Position numbers and translations under genes: made by a program. The notes below the pieces were generated by a model that worked only from the letters and a program-made list of their open reading frames with translations, searched no databases and was not told the DNA's origin. This document shows, piece after piece, positions 47,961-60,835 of a stretch of DNA of 64,000 bases; position 1 is the stretch's first letter; each line of letters opens with the position of its first letter. Source of the stretch: Atrichornis clamosus (taxonomy: Eukaryota; Chordata; Aves; Passeriformes; Menuridae); contig WBMZ01010253.1 of the NCBI GenBank assembly GCA_013400975.1, positions 89,646 to 153,645 of the forward strand. The letters run 5' to 3'.

Positions 47961-50904
47961 GTCTCTTGCCAGGTCTCAACCAACTCTCTCTGTGTGGGTG
48001 TCACCCAACCAAGAAGGCTCAGACCCTTTGGGCCAGTCAGAGAAGTCAGCAAATGGCATGGAAACTTCTGAAAACACGTGAAAAAAAAGCAAAAAACCCA
48101 CCAAAAAGTGAAATCCCTGACTATTGCCTGTGGAAACAGACCGTGATTAGTTGTTGTTTTTACAGCTCTGGGCCAGAGGAGCAGCAAGTGTGGGTAGGTG
48201 GGCCCTGTGCAGTGTGTGTCCTTGTCGGAACTGTACTGTACATGTCAGATAAAGAGCAAAGCCCGTGGTAAAGAGAAAGAGCTTGAGTTCTTGTATTTGC
48301 TCTGCCTGATAGTGAGGATTTCATTTGGATGATTCAGCTTACCGCTTCTACATTTGCTGTGAATCAGTATTGAAGTGTCATGTTGTAGGAGCTGCCTATT
48401 GATGGAAACTTAAATTAGCATTAAGGAGCAGCCACAGACTTTGCAAGATAATCTGGCTTTATTTGTGCCTTCCCTTCTTGCCTTCTCTGTGTGTATATCT
48501 TATTACCAGGGAAAATTACTTTTCTTTGTGCTGCCCTTTAGAATTGTGAAGAAATTACACCAGTCCATTGAAAGAACAGCAGCACAGAGATTAAACACAG
48601 GGGGTGTCAATCTGCTAAAAGTTAGTGTGCTAAACAGCCAGGAAAACCTTTGAAAGGGGTGGCAGGCAAGGAGATACTGAGTTAATCTTAGTATTGCCTG
48701 TGACCATGCAAGGACTTTAGTTTGGGGGAGATGGGTTCTGTCAGGCCAGGGAAAGCAGTTTTGTTCCCTTTGGAAGTGGTGCTGGAGAGTCACTTGCTGC
48801 TGTGCAGGAGGAGGCACCTCTTGATGCTGGTTCTGTGGCGCTGATTCCGGGCTCCAGGAAGCAGAACAAGTCTCCTGGAAGGAGTGATGAAATGGCTGTG
48901 TGGGAGTAGGGATACCTAAGCTCTAAAAATCCTGTTTGATTAAATGCAACATACAGTGGGGCTGAGGATTTAGTCCACATTTACAGCTGCAGGACTCTGG
49001 CTTGCGTGTTACATTTCTGTTTTCCAAATCCCTTAAGTACCTGGGGCCAGGTTAGCCTGTGGTGGAAACTGGGAAATTTCATTTAAATTGAGAGCTACCT
49101 TGAGGTGGGATGAGAGAAGGGCCTGATCTCAGAGTTATCTTAAGCTGGAATAATAAAACAGCTAATTTTTTTTTTTCCCCCTGACATCCACTGAAACTTT
49201 TGCAAAATGAAAGGTATTGTTCCTACACACTTCTGGACCGTTTGGGAGTGAAGTGCTGGTGGTGTGTGTGGTTCCCTTTATCCAGCAGTCCTCTTCTGAC
49301 GGGGCTGGGGCTGGTGCTCTCTGACCGCTGGGCTCACAATGAGCAGAGCCCACAGCCCAGACAATGTCCTGGAAATACAGGAGCTGCCAGGAGGGCCAGG
49401 CATTTGCAGCTGGCTCCCCTCACTGACCAGGCTTTGGCTTCAAACTCCGGATTTCAAACCTTGATGTGTGAGACAAAGCGTGAGGGAAGTTTGATTGACT
49501 TTCTAGTTATTACTGAGATCAAAGGCTTGGCCTTGTTTGTTTGTTTGTTTGATTTTTTGCATCAGACTTCTTTATTCCACCACCTGGGCTGGGTTATTTA
49601 TTGAAAGAACTGCATGCAGAGATGTTAAATTCCAGGGAAAACTCAGTGATCCAACATCACTCTCTATTAGGTAACAGCTGAATGCACTGCCATTATAGGA
49701 ATTTAAGCACAAGTTTATCTATTTTTCCTGGGGAAAAGATTTAGCTTTCTGGGTCATCCCTGTATGCAGGCAAATCGTGTTTTTCTCCTCTTGCAGTGGA
49801 AGACTGGAGCTTTCTGCAGTGTGGGTGGGGAGTCCTACCACTTTTAATAACATTCTCCAATCCTGATTTGGAGTGAATAGGCACTACCTTAAAACTGGAA
49901 TAATTGTCAGTAGTCAGGGTGCTGATGAGTGCTTTGGGGTCCTGGGGAATGTGTGTGTATTTTTAACACAAACAAAACTGAAATTTCATCTTTTCAGAGG
50001 CTTACCTCTCAGCCATTCCATTGAGGTGGAAGAGGTTCTTTGTTCTCCAAAATATTTTGAATTTATAAAGCAAAAGACAATCTGTTGATTTATATTTGCT
50101 GGATACATTCTGTGTCTGAAGTTGGTGCCTCTCCAAAATACATGACTGCTTATGGAGCTTTTAATAATAGGTTGTGGTGCTGCTAATGATAACTCATATT
50201 TAACTAGGCAGTACCTGTCAGATTGCCTCTTTGCTGAGCCTGGGAGGGTACTTGAGCTTTGCAGCAAACTGAAAAAATGCCTGGGATGCAGTGTGATTAG
50301 TGGACCTCAGAGCCTGAGAACTCCAACACTTGCATTTGGGTTTGCAAATAATAATTTTTCCCTAGTCTGATGTTGCCATACCATAAAATCCCAAGAGTTC
50401 TTACTCTGGACACAGATATTTCCAACATTACCTAAAATCAGGAATAGATACGTGGAGTGTTTGTGGTAGTATTGGAACTGGGAGAACTCACAATTTTTTA
50501 TTGAAACATGGTCCTTTGAAAAATCAAACCCACTATTTCCTAATGTCAAACATTGTTTTAATGGATCTCTAATTTTTTCTTCTTAAAAGAAGTATTCATA
50601 AACTAAATTTAGCTGTATGTATATTGCAAGCATACAACCTAATCTGAATTAGCTATATTTCAAACAACTGAATTTTTTTCAGGTAAAATAAAATACTGTG
50701 ACCAAAGGCTATTTCTGCCTTTTTTTTTTTTTTTTTTTTAATTAAGATAGCTTAGGAACTTGATGTGAATTGGCTCATGGCCAAATGTTTCACGTTTCTC
50801 AGCTGTCCAAAATAAACAATAGTAAGAGAGCTGAGAGATCATCTCCTCAATGCATCCCTCTACTTTCAAACAGAAGCTAATTCAGGACATTTCCATGGGT
50901 TCAG
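47961..50904. other. Unique non-coding interval
   Basis: No gene recognised. A (GTTT)n tract of about 18 bases lies at 49533-49550 and a 20-base T run at 50720-50739. Frames of up to 134 codons show no domain. Confidence 0.5.
50720..50739 (+). repeat. Poly-T run, 20 bases
   Basis: An uninterrupted T run followed by AATTAAGATAG. No retrocopy recognised on either side. Confidence 0.9.
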
Positions 50905-50961
50905 GAATCCTCAGCTGAGCTTTTAACGTGGAGTGTTCCCTATCCCAGTGTCCAGCTACTG
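50905..50961 (+). other. Weak candidate 57-base exon
   Basis: Nineteen open codons (ESSAELLTWSVPYPSVQLL) end at a strong donor CTG|GTAAGTAAC. The acceptor (CATGGGTTCAG) is poor in pyrimidines. The length is an exact multiple of three. Likely chance. Confidence 0.08.
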
Positions 50962-51191
50962 GTAAGTAACAGGAGAATTGCTGTTTGAAGTGCAGGCTTC
51001 CACACTAAAACGTCTCAAATCTTTTAGCTGATGAATAAGCAATGGCAGACCCCAGTACTTGTTTTTTTCCATGCTGTTGCTCCACCATGTACCAGAAATT
51101 CTCTTCTTATTGGCTGAAAAGTTGCATTTTTGCCCTGAGAGAAGTAGAAGGCGGCTCTGACCCCAGTTTGGGTCTCTGAACTGCTGAAGGG

Positions 51192-51223
51192 AAGGGTCCC
51201 TCTGCAGAAGGGTCCCTCAGCAG
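51192..51223. repeat. 16-bp tandem duplication
   Basis: AAGGGTCCCTCTGCAG is followed directly by AAGGGTCCCTCAGCAG, 15 of 16 bases identical. A small, recent local duplication with no evident function. Confidence 0.85.
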
Positions 51224-54200
51224 GGCTGGGAGCTGTGTGTAACCTACCTTTGTTTGGTGGTTTTGTGTCTTTCCCCGTCTGGTTTATCCTTCCTGTCCTC
51301 CCTACATGCCATTTGTTTGTCCTTATTTACTTCAGGCTCTTGCATTTGATTTCCAGATAATCATTCTGTTGAAAAACATGAACCTGTGCCATTGTAAGAG
51401 GATAAAAAGAGTAAGTTCTTTGGGAATTTGTTAGCAGGGTGTAATCTACCTTTTAATCCCATCACTGGTTTCTTTCCTTCAGAGAATTTGCTTTTCCGTT
51501 CCCTGATTTTATGGTGTGTTCCCAAGATCTTTAATATCATCATGATTAATTCTTGTTGCACACTTGAAGAAGGACCCCGAAGCAAAACAAAAAGCATTTT
51601 TTATCCAGAATCCACATCTATTACTTTTGCAATTAAGAGGATTCAAGTATCTTAATTAGACCAAAATAATAAAGCAGCTTTATTCTTCAGATCACAAAAT
51701 TCAGGCTATCAGAGGTAAAGAGAAAACCTGAGGAAAGCTATTAAGGGCAAAATTATGCCTAACACTACGTGATCATAGGTAGACAGATGTTAGCAGCGAG
51801 GTAGCAGATGTCCTCCTAGACAGCAATAAACACACTGGAGGCAAGTACACATTTCCCAACATGGGATTGGAAAATAAGTTGGAGGTGCAGAAGGTGTTCC
51901 CACTCTTTGGTGTAGCTAAAAAAATGACCTTTATCCCTTGTGTGAGCAGCACGTATGGTGTAGATTTTCCAGTGCTGTTCAGAAAATTAATGAGATTGAA
52001 GAATCTTCTTTAGATGTGAATTTTGTTTTGGTTTGTGCTTTTTCATTACAATTAAGTTTTAATAGTGGCCCTGTTGCAGATCAAATTCTACCTTGCTATA
52101 GGGCCAAAAACCAAAGTGAAAAGGGCTCCAAGACCAGCAATGCCAGTGAGGTTTGATAAGTAGATGAGCATTATCCTAAGCCTCATTTTGTTATTTTAGA
52201 GATATTTCACCTCAATCCATGCTGCTCCTTCCCCTGGGAAAAGGGAGCCAGGAGAGTTACCAGTTACAGAAGGTTTTGGATTTGACCTGGTGAAATCAAG
52301 AAAATCGAAATTTTAAGGAGAGGAAAAAACAAGAGAAATATTTTGAAAGAATATGAAATGAATATTTTATATCTGCAAGATAATCAGTATCCAAGAAGAG
52401 GAAGCCTTTTTTGGTAACATACTACTAACTAATGATTTTAAACAAAGAAATAAAAATATTCTCTAAGGTATAAGTGAGTAATTACAGGTTTGGGGATTTT
52501 TTTTTTTAATGTCTACATAGTAGATCTGAATAAAATACTGGTCAGGTTGCTTCCTGACAGAAATCATAACAGAATTCTGGTGCTGCAGATTGTCCCAGAT
52601 GAAAACCAGTTCTGTTACAGTCTGGAGTAGCAAAGCAGCCTGTCCAAAATCTGCCTGAGCAGCATGTATGTCTTACAGGCACTGTTACATCAAACAAACA
52701 TCAGTTGTCACTTGTTAGGACCATTAACTAGACAAGTCCAAAATAAAACATAGACCAGAAAGATGCATCTTACGTTCTATAAATTGTGTGATCTGAAATC
52801 TATTAAAGCTGACAGAGAAGAGGGCTCTGAATTGGTGAGCAGGCTGATTACACCTCGTTCTTTATTCCCTATTGACTTTGGGTATGCCATACCTTTCCAT
52901 TTCCTACAGAAATAAATTAAAAGTCAGAACTAATTTGCCTGATGGAGGGTGCAGGTGGAATTTTGTTCAGACGAGCATTTGCACATTGTGAAATCCAATT
53001 TAACCCCTTGATGGGGTGTAGTTTATTTTCTTTTGTTGACAGCTTTGTGGCAGCTAAAATAGGAACCTGATTAAATAGAGACAGTGAGAGATTGAGGTCT
53101 TGTTCTAACAGCAGGAGGATCAAGGCCTCTAATCTTATCTCCCTGAACACTGAGATGAGCTGAGGATGCTGGCAGTGAGATAAACTTGGCTATTTTCAGC
53201 TATAAAAGACCCCAAGAAAAGAGAAGAGGTGTGAGGTGGAGGGAGATGTTTTTTCACACACACAAGTAACACCCCTTGTTTCATTATACTTGGGTCAAGT
53301 GCTTGGAATGTATAGGATATTATGGGGGCAGTGATTTCATTTTACTGTATGGGCATACATCAAAGGACAAATAATAAGCACTTGCTCCCTCTCTACAAAG
53401 AAAATCCACGTCTGCAAATTCCTAAACACAATTCATAATTTATAAAGTACCAGGAGCACAGTAATAACAGCAGAGGCCAAGTGGGAGGAGACCGCTTCTG
53501 GCAGAAGAGGAATTGCTTCTTCTTCTTTCAGTTAAACTTTTAAAATATTTTGAATGGAGCAATAACATCAAATCGCCAAGGAAAGCCTTTTGTCAGGTTT
53601 AATGCAGAGCTGTCTGTGTGTTTATTTTTTGCTCATTTGGTTTGGAAGTAATCAAAGAAATTATAGAAGTTCTGTTCCCCTTCTTGTTCTGTACATGGTG
53701 TTGGGTTTTCACATTTTCTTGTAATACTTTGTCTCCTCTCAAATTTCAGGATGTTAAATAAAACTGGGAACAAATGAAGAAAGGAAAAGAATGAGGCACC
53801 ACTGGGCTTATAATTAGTTCTCCTTGATTTACTGGAAGAACAAAATGGAAGGGAAAGACTCACCACAAACATACAAAATGAATAATATACTATACCAGAG
53901 TTACTCTTTTAAAAAGTAACTCTCAATCCACTCTCAACCAGAATGGATTTTGAACTTCAATTATTTCTTTTTTTTTTTTTTTTTTTTGGTATATGAAATT
54001 TATATTGTTGCATAATATATAGTCAAAGTTCTCCATTAGAATGTGCATTCCTGGCATAGGAATTGCACAGGAGCTTGGTTTATTCAAAAAAGATCCGTAA
54101 TAGAGATTTTGTTAAGGGTTTAAATACTTGTTAAGGGGTTTAAGCCCTTGGCTATTGCCAAGTTGTGCTCTCAAATCCTTGTGATAATTATTAACATCGA

Positions 54201-55399
54201 TTTACATTTTTAATATCCAGACTCAGGGAGTGCATCTGTGCACAGTTAAACTGGACCAGTTGCCATGGTGCACTGATAGCCAAAACCTGTAATTTTCTTG
54301 TGAGGACTGTTGCAACAGCAGAACAGGAGACCTTACACAAGAGAAGTCTGAGGTCAGAATTTTTCCTGGGTTCTCATCTTTCTTCTGAAGTGTCTTGAAA
54401 AACCCTCGTCAAAAAAAGCAACTTGCAAACTGTTTTCCTACAAGGCTTTTTGCAAAAAGAAAGGGAAAAAGTGGTTTAGCATTAACAACAGCATCCTAGT
54501 TCATAAGGGACTTTAACTTTTGTGGCTTCTTCTGCTGACCCGGGAGTAGTGCAGTAACAAATCCCTGGCAGAGGCCTGCCTGGAGAGGTGGCAGTAGCTA
54601 CGTGCACACCATGCACTAAAATTCTGTTTGTCTCTTAACACTGTGTTACTGCACTCAGAAGTTTGATACTTAGTCATATTGCTTTTAATTGGGCATTACT
54701 GAGATTGAGAAATAGCTATTGATCTAAAAAAAAAAAGTAAAAACAGTTTTCAGGAAAAAAGGAAAGATTTGGAACCAGAAACTGGTCTGGTTCCCAGAAT
54801 GGCCTGCAGCAGGGCTCGTTTGTTAAAAATGCTGTAATTATCTGTGAGCTACAGCGGAACCACTCTTTGCACACTGACGTTTCCCCATCCCACTCCAAGT
54901 GCCTCCCTGCAGAGGAATTGCAATCAAAGAGCAACATCCTTAAAAAGCTGTGTCAGGGGTACCATACCCAGGGAAATGCACGTACCCTACTTTGCTTAGG
55001 GATTATCCTGGGGGATCCAGAGGCTGCGTTTGTGCTATTCCCTGGAACTCAGACCCAGTGAGCTGGGCTTGAAGGACAGAAGGGAAGGCAGGATTGACTC
55101 CACCTCAGCAGTGCTTCCCAGGGTCAGGATACCAGGGTACCACCCGTGCCTGCTGGTTGGGAATTTAGCTACCAGAGCAGATGCAGAAAAAGGAGAGTAT
55201 CAGGAACTTTCATTTTCACTAAATCAATTTTCTCGAGGGCTGGAGGTTATTCTTGTTCTCACCCAGGTGATGCATTGTGCTTAAGGGAATTGAGGGGCTT
55301 TGGCTGACGTTTATAGGGATAAATAGACAGAAAACACCTTTTTTCACCCTATCAAGTATTTTTCACATACCCTGACATTAATTTGACCCTTTGTTTGAA
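51224..55399. other. Unique non-coding interval, poly-T at 53968-53987
   Basis: No gene recognised in over 4 kb. Beyond the 20-base T run there is a partial direct repeat at 54108-54143 (TTGTTAAGGGTTTAA then TTGTTAAGGGGTTTAA). AT-rich unique stretches occur at 52300-52520 and 53270-53480. No CR1 piece was seen. Confidence 0.5.
53968..53987 (+). repeat. Poly-T run, 20 bases
   Basis: An uninterrupted T run followed by GGTATATGAAATT. No retrocopy recognised on either side. Confidence 0.9.
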
Positions 55400-55760
55400 A
55401 GGACGGGTAATAGGAAAGGTAGAAAGTAATACATTACTTAAGTGCCATTTAGTTTTAATTACTAATGAAATTGCAACATAGTAATCATAGGACAGTTAAA
55501 TATTAGGAGTTTGCTCATCATTATTGGAGTTTTGCCACAATCTTTAATGGAAAAGTGACTAAATCTATTATTTTTGTAAGAAAATTTATGCATTAGGTCC
55601 TTGTCATTAATTTTGTACTAGATCTGAGAAGAGATTGCACTCATTGAGCACTAATTATGGGGTATGTGAATTAGTAAATAAAATTCAAGGATTGAAATTT
55701 CAAGGATTGAGTCTTTGAGACAGAACCCATTTAATATGCACTCAGAGTGCACTGGAAGCA
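55400..55760. promoter_or_regulatory. Possible conserved non-coding element
   Basis: AT-rich, unique DNA with several homeodomain-type sites: TTTTAATTACTAATGA near 55452, GTCATTAATTTTG near 55603 and CACTAATTATGG near 55650. A short direct repeat TTCAAGGATTGA occurs at 55684-55695 and 55699-55710. No open frame of note. Enhancer-like by texture only. Confidence 0.25.
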
Positions 55761-56850
55761 AGGACTGGACTTTATTTTGTTTCTATTGAAACAGAATTCA
55801 GGAGCACAATGCCTGACCTTTTGTGCTCAGCAAGGTTGTCACCTACTCTTTAAAGGATGTTTCTGGTAATTTGTTTTAAATAATAGACATCAATGCCAAA
55901 TGCACCAGTGTATTATTGCCAGATGCAAAAAGTCTTTTTTGGGGTTTCTTTATTTTAGATAGATTTTAGACAGTCGTTCTTACCAGGCTTCAGGTAGGAT
56001 GCTGAAGTACCAGGTAAAATTGCTGCTTTGGCTCTAAGGCTCTGTGGACAGTTATCCTGTGCCTGAACTGCAGCACTTGAACATTTTCTTTACACAACCA
56101 TCATGGACTACAGTAAGGTTGTTCTTTGGTTTTTGGGGTTTTTTTGTTATTACGTTGTCCTCAATACACAAGTTGCCTTTTTTACAGAGCACAGGAGCTG
56201 TGCTGTTGTCACAATCAGTAGGGTGTTATTACCTAGGAGGGTCAACACTTTCCTGACAGAGTTTGCTCTTCATCCATGTGGAAATGGCATTATGGAAATG
56301 GCAGCTGTGATCAAGGATGATAATGCAATGTTATCTGTGCAGTAGCCATCCGAATCATAATTACTTGAACCATACAAACCTGCTTACAGGTGCTGTGAGA
56401 ATCCATGCTGCTCAATCCCATCAATCCCATGCTTTATTCTGGGTGTTCTGCCTTGCCCTATGAAGTTAATAATTTCCTCTAAAAGGGAAGGGAGTGTTTA
56501 AAGCAGGTGTGATTGTACCAGCTGATTAGCATTCATTCCTCATTGTCACATCCTGAGAGAGAGGAATTTTTTACACTCCTTTTTTCCCCAACTTTAGATT
56601 GTTTGATGTAGCAGCACCCTCTCAGTATCATCTCTCTGTCTCTCAGTTCCAAAGGAATACATGACTGCAATACATATCCAAACATATCCCATCAGATTTT
56701 GTTGGGATTTTATATTTATTTAGTGGTGTACATGCCTACAGCCAATACTTGCATGCATGTGAGCACACACAGAGGAAGGAGCATGGAGATGAGCAGGAAG
56801 TGTGACTGTCCTTAGCAGTGTTGTCAGGACACCCTGAAGTGACACCGAAC
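55761..56850. other. Unique non-coding interval
   Basis: No gene recognised. The paired plus frames at 56044-56345 have no known domain and cross a T/G-rich run. A small repeat CAATCCCATCAATCCCAT lies near 56414. Confidence 0.5.
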
Positions 56851-56915
56851 CCAGGAGCTGCATTTTTGGTGACCTTTGTGGGTCCCCTCCAAGTCAGGAT
56901 ATTCTAGGATTTGAA
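56851..56915 (+). mobile_element. CR1: Decayed CR1 3' tail, sense
   Basis: CCAGGAGCTGCATTTTTGG then GACCTTTGTGGGTCCC and AAGTCAGGATATTCTAGGAT matches the sense CR1 end ('ccttgtgggtcccttccaactcaggatattctatgat'). It is short and diverged. It belongs to the same tail type as 20481-20640 but is older. Confidence 0.65.
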
Positions 56916-59431
56916 ATACCTGGTGGCTGTTGACAGTTCTGGATGAAGGCTGATGCAGACCGTTCAAAGAAGTTAATCAGAAGGAAAAAGGAGAAATAAA
57001 CAGATCAGTGTGTGATCTCTAACTGCCTGATAAATGCAGCAGATCTGTGAAGGGGATCCTTGCAGGCTGTCCTGCATCTCACTGCACTTCGTGTCACCTT
57101 TGAGAGTGAAGAACACACTGGTGCTTTCAGCATTTCTGTATTCATTCATCAGCAAGTGTTGAAATGATTTTCCCTTAATTATGAAACCACAGATCGCAGT
57201 ACTCCTAACGAAGCTTTGCTGAGTGCCAGTTTCATTCTGATTAAATTTTAAATCTATGTAGTACATACAGAGGGACCTTTTACCCTTACATGTAAACAAA
57301 TATGTTAATTTAGAGAGATCTTAAACCCTCAGTGCATGAGTCAGATTTGGAAGTAGATTTATAGCATAACAGCCATTGCTTGCTTGCATTACAACACCTT
57401 TTACCCATAGTGTCCTACAAAATAAAGTGTTCACTTGGTAACAATAAAACTTCCAACAAATTAATCGCTAGAAGCCTTTGAAAGATAAAGAACACACGAG
57501 TGGTGGCAGATGACTCTTTATCCCTCTCTTTAATTTGTTTTGGCCATTGATTATAGTGTTTGCAATCAGTGGCAGCACTGTTGAGAGTTGGATGGGCTGT
57601 GGGCAAGCGCTGTGCAAGAGTGATTTCACTGACTTCTATCGTGCACGAGCCCAGCCTGGCGTGGAGCTTTAACAAGAAAAACTGAAGGCTTGTCACAGAT
57701 CATTCATAATGGGGTTTTGATATAAAAATTCACCTCAGGGCTGGGTTGACCCTGAGCCCCAGTCCCTCTGCTCTGGGTGGAGTTCATGGTGCATTTAAAC
57801 CCAGATCTCTCCAAGCAGAGTTGCTGTGCTGCAGTAAATGTCACTATAAACTATGCAGATCTCCATATGGAACCATTGGGGATGTACATATGTGTACATA
57901 GGTATATATATAATAGCTTGACAATTGAAGAGGAATTCTCAAGTCTGTGACCGGCTGAAAAGATTGAAGAAGCTGAACTGGGCTCTACAGCTTGAATCTA
58001 TTTGGACACCACAGACATTTATTTTAAAATTGTTTTGATTTGCTCTAAGTGCTCCTTGTTCCTGAATGGAGGATGCCCTTTACATACTCCTTATGAAAAT
58101 GATGGAATCATTGGAGTCAAGTGGAGGTGTTCAAGTGAAGCTTTGGGGGTGTGATGGTAAAGGCCAGGCTGTGTGTGTGACGTGAACCTTCCTTTAGCCT
58201 GATTCACAGCACCAGGCAGCACATGGACCTGTCCTGTTGACTTCAAAATAGGGCATGAACTGGTTCACTGACTGCAGCTTCCAAGCTTATTTGTAAACAA
58301 TTATCTTGTGAAGTTATAGACAAAAATATCTCATGTTCTAACAGCCTGGTCCCTGTAGCTCTCTGTAAACGTGATAATTACGATTAGAGGGAGCACACTG
58401 AAGTATTAGCCCTGTAGTAGGATTTAATTACCTACAGTTTCAAATCAAAGGACAGTTCAAAATATTCCATGTGCGGTTTAGTTGCACAGGAAAAACCAAT
58501 TCCAGGTTCACTCCTGTGGTTGTAGTGGTGGGGGCTAAATCTGCAGTACACGCAGGGCCTGTGTGTGGCTAGCTGTGTGCCACAGCACACTGAGTGCAGC
58601 CTTTGGGGGGGCTGCAGGCAGCTCCCCTGGCCCGTCCCCTGAGCCATGGCCCCTGAGCTGGCTTGGCTTTAGCCGTGTGCACCCCTGCCTGCCCTGCCCT
58701 GGCCCTGTCACTGTCCCTGAAGTGCCCATCTCAATACACAGGCTCCCCAGGTAAAAAAAGCAGTTGCAGATTTGATTTGAAATATCCTCTCACAGCCGCA
58801 GTTCAACCGGGAGCCATTCCTGGAGACAAGGCTCTTGGGGCCACAGAGTTCACATGGAACTTTCTAAATGGATTTAAACTGTCTGCTCAGGCAATTACAA
58901 CTGGGGAATTGCTACAAAGTCAAATCTTCTTGGAGCCTTGAAAATACAGATTCTGGCTTCTACTTCACTTTTTTTTTTTTTTTTTTTTTTTAAACCTTAT
59001 CAGTTTAGAAATGCTTAAAATCCGTAATGAAATTTTGGACATGCTGAAAAAGATGAGCGATTAAGATGGGCGTGCTTCCAAAACAACCCGGGACGCTTGG
59101 CAGAGTAGGTGAAAACAGTTTGGTTTTCACTTCTGACCAGAAGCATTTCAATATGCTTTCAGTAGGAGAGATTTCCCACTTAGAAAGAGGGGTTCTGAAA
59201 GTCTTGGAGATCCTGCTGCAAAATCAGTGCAATGTGCGTGCTCCTGCCAGGATGCCGAGTGCACCTGGGGGAGGAATGGCCAGGGACTGAGCAGGATAAA
59301 CAGTGCTGCCAGATAAATAATGCGGGGTCTGTCAGACAACACTGACGTGCAAAATATGGTATAACCTACCTCGTAACACCTGATTTCCCAGTAGAATCTT
59401 TGGTTCTAATCTTGCTGCTTGTTTCCCCCAG
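56916..59431. other. Unique non-coding interval, poly-T at 58969-58991
   Basis: No gene recognised. The 23-base T run is the longest homopolymer in the window. A GC-richer part at 58560-58740 ends near CCCCAG|GTAAAA, a good donor, but no acceptor or promoter match was convincing. Confidence 0.5.
58969..58991 (+). repeat. Poly-T run, 23 bases
   Basis: The longest homopolymer in the window, followed by AAACCTTATCAG. Likely length-variable. Confidence 0.9.
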
Positions 59432-59547
59432 TGTGCAGGTGGGTTGCTTTTTCAGGATCTTCGCAGCATCCCAGCCCTGAGTGGAGAGCGGTTGGATCGC
59501 TGGGAAGCCACGAGGGGGAAGTAGGATTTATGTTGTTCTCCTTGCTG
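59432..59547 (+). other. Candidate 116-base exon with strong acceptor
   Basis: The acceptor is among the best in the window (CTTGCTGCTTGTTTCCCCCAG) and the donor is CTG|GTAAGATT. One frame is open throughout: two bases of a split codon plus 38 codons (CRWVAFSGSSQHPSPEWRAV at the start), ending in phase 0. The next exon-like segment at 60191 opens in phase 0, so the two can be joined. No family is recognised. Another acceptor inside (TTGCTTTTTCAG) is a competitor. Confidence 0.2.
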
Positions 59548-60190
59548 GTAAGATTTAAGTTTCCTCGTGGTGTCTGTATTTTCTGGAAGGTGGAAGTGTT
59601 TGGGTTTGGGCAGGCAAAGGGGACCTACATGTGCTGCTTCTCGGAGGTGTGTCCAGACACATGGAGGGCAGGCAGCAGAACTGCTCCCCGCTCCTTTCTC
59701 CTCTCCCCCTGTGCCTTAAAAGAATGGCAGCTGCCACTGCATGCTCTGTGGGATTTATCCTGGATTTTATGATGAAGAATGATTTATGAGCCCTTCCAAA
59801 GCAAGGCCCACTGGCAGTCCAGGTGAAGGATCACCTCCCTTTTCTGTTGAGATGAGTTAAACAGGAATCAAATTGTTTAATTCCAGAAACGTAGAGAGGC
59901 ACATTCTGGGCATCAATGAAAGTAAATAGTTAAGGTTTCTGTGGAATAAGGGATTTCCATATTAGCAGTAAAATATTGCCAGTATTTAGATGCCTAAATT
60001 TTATTTCATTCTTACTTTAGCAGCTAAATACTTCCAAATTTTGGCCCCCTGCTATTTCTGTCACTGTACATTACTGGAATTCCTTGTTCTTCTCTGTGGT
60101 CTGATTTTTTATTTCACTAAATCAACATATTGAGGGACTTGATCAGAGCCAATAAGTATCTAGAAGGGGGTAGTTGGCTTCCTAGTTCAG

Positions 60191-60279
60191 GAGACAAAAG
60201 GTGCAATGAGATTCAATGGCTGTCACTGGGAATGGAAAGTTTACTTGAGAAACAAGATGATTTTTGTTTGTCAGAGAAG
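60191..60279 (+). other. Candidate 89-base exon with strong donor
   Basis: The acceptor is fair (TTGGCTTCCTAGTTCAG) and the donor near-consensus (GAGAAG|GTAAGTAAC). The frame in phase with the 59432-59547 segment is open for all 29 codons plus two bases (ETKGAMRFNGCHWEWKVYLR at the start). The residues look protein-like, but no family is recognised. The intervening intron would be 643 bases. Confidence 0.2.
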
Positions 60280-60330
60280 GTAAGTAACAATTGAAGCAAT
60301 TTGCCAATCGTTTATTGCATTCTATGTCAG

Positions 60331-60404
60331 TTTGATTTGGGGGTTTTTCTTCTTTTGGTTGGTTGGTTGGGATTGTTGGGGGTTTTTTGTTGGTTTTTTT
60401 TTTT
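60331..60404 (+). repeat. G/T-rich low-complexity tract
   Basis: Includes GGTTGGTTGGTTGG and TTGGGGGTTTTTTGTTGG. Like the tract at 30321-30427, it is almost pure G/T on the plus strand. The minus frame through it (with KKKTNKKPPTIPTNQPKEEK) is a low-complexity translation. Confidence 0.8.
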
Positions 60405-60784
60405 AGATTCAATAGTTTTAAGGATTTTGAAAATCCAGCTTTTAAAGGGAACATTGAAGGAATGCTATGGTCTGTCAATCAGATGTTACTACATCATGTC
60501 TGGGCTTTGTCTTCTCTGAATTTATCAGTGCCATTCATTTGAATGGCTGAAGAACTGAGTTTTAATGTCCCAGCCTTTTCGAGTGTGTAGGTACACGAAT
60601 GGAGAGGGACCCCAAGGCCTGGGATTAAGCTGTTTATCTGTATGTATTTGTACCAATTAATACTGTGGCGATGAAACTCGGTGTGTGTTAAGAGAGTGTC
60701 AGGATCAACTTGGTGAAAATTAACTTGTAGCTGTTTATTAAAATGCTCTCCCTGGAGCATCTGTTGGTGGTGTGGGAGGCGGAC

Positions 60785-60835
60785 GCCTGGACCAGATGGA
60801 CCTTGGTCTGAGTGTGACAGCACAGGGCTCAGCTC
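60785..60835 (+). mobile_element. Possible ancient CR1-type tail
   Basis: TGGACCAGATGGACCTTGGT followed by CTGAGTGTGACAGCACAGGG resembles the old amniote CR1 end with 'ctagatggacctttggtctgatccagtatggcagggc', seen in turtles and crocodilians and as old copies in birds. About 40 bases align by eye. If real it is much older than the octamer-tail copies. Confidence 0.35.
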
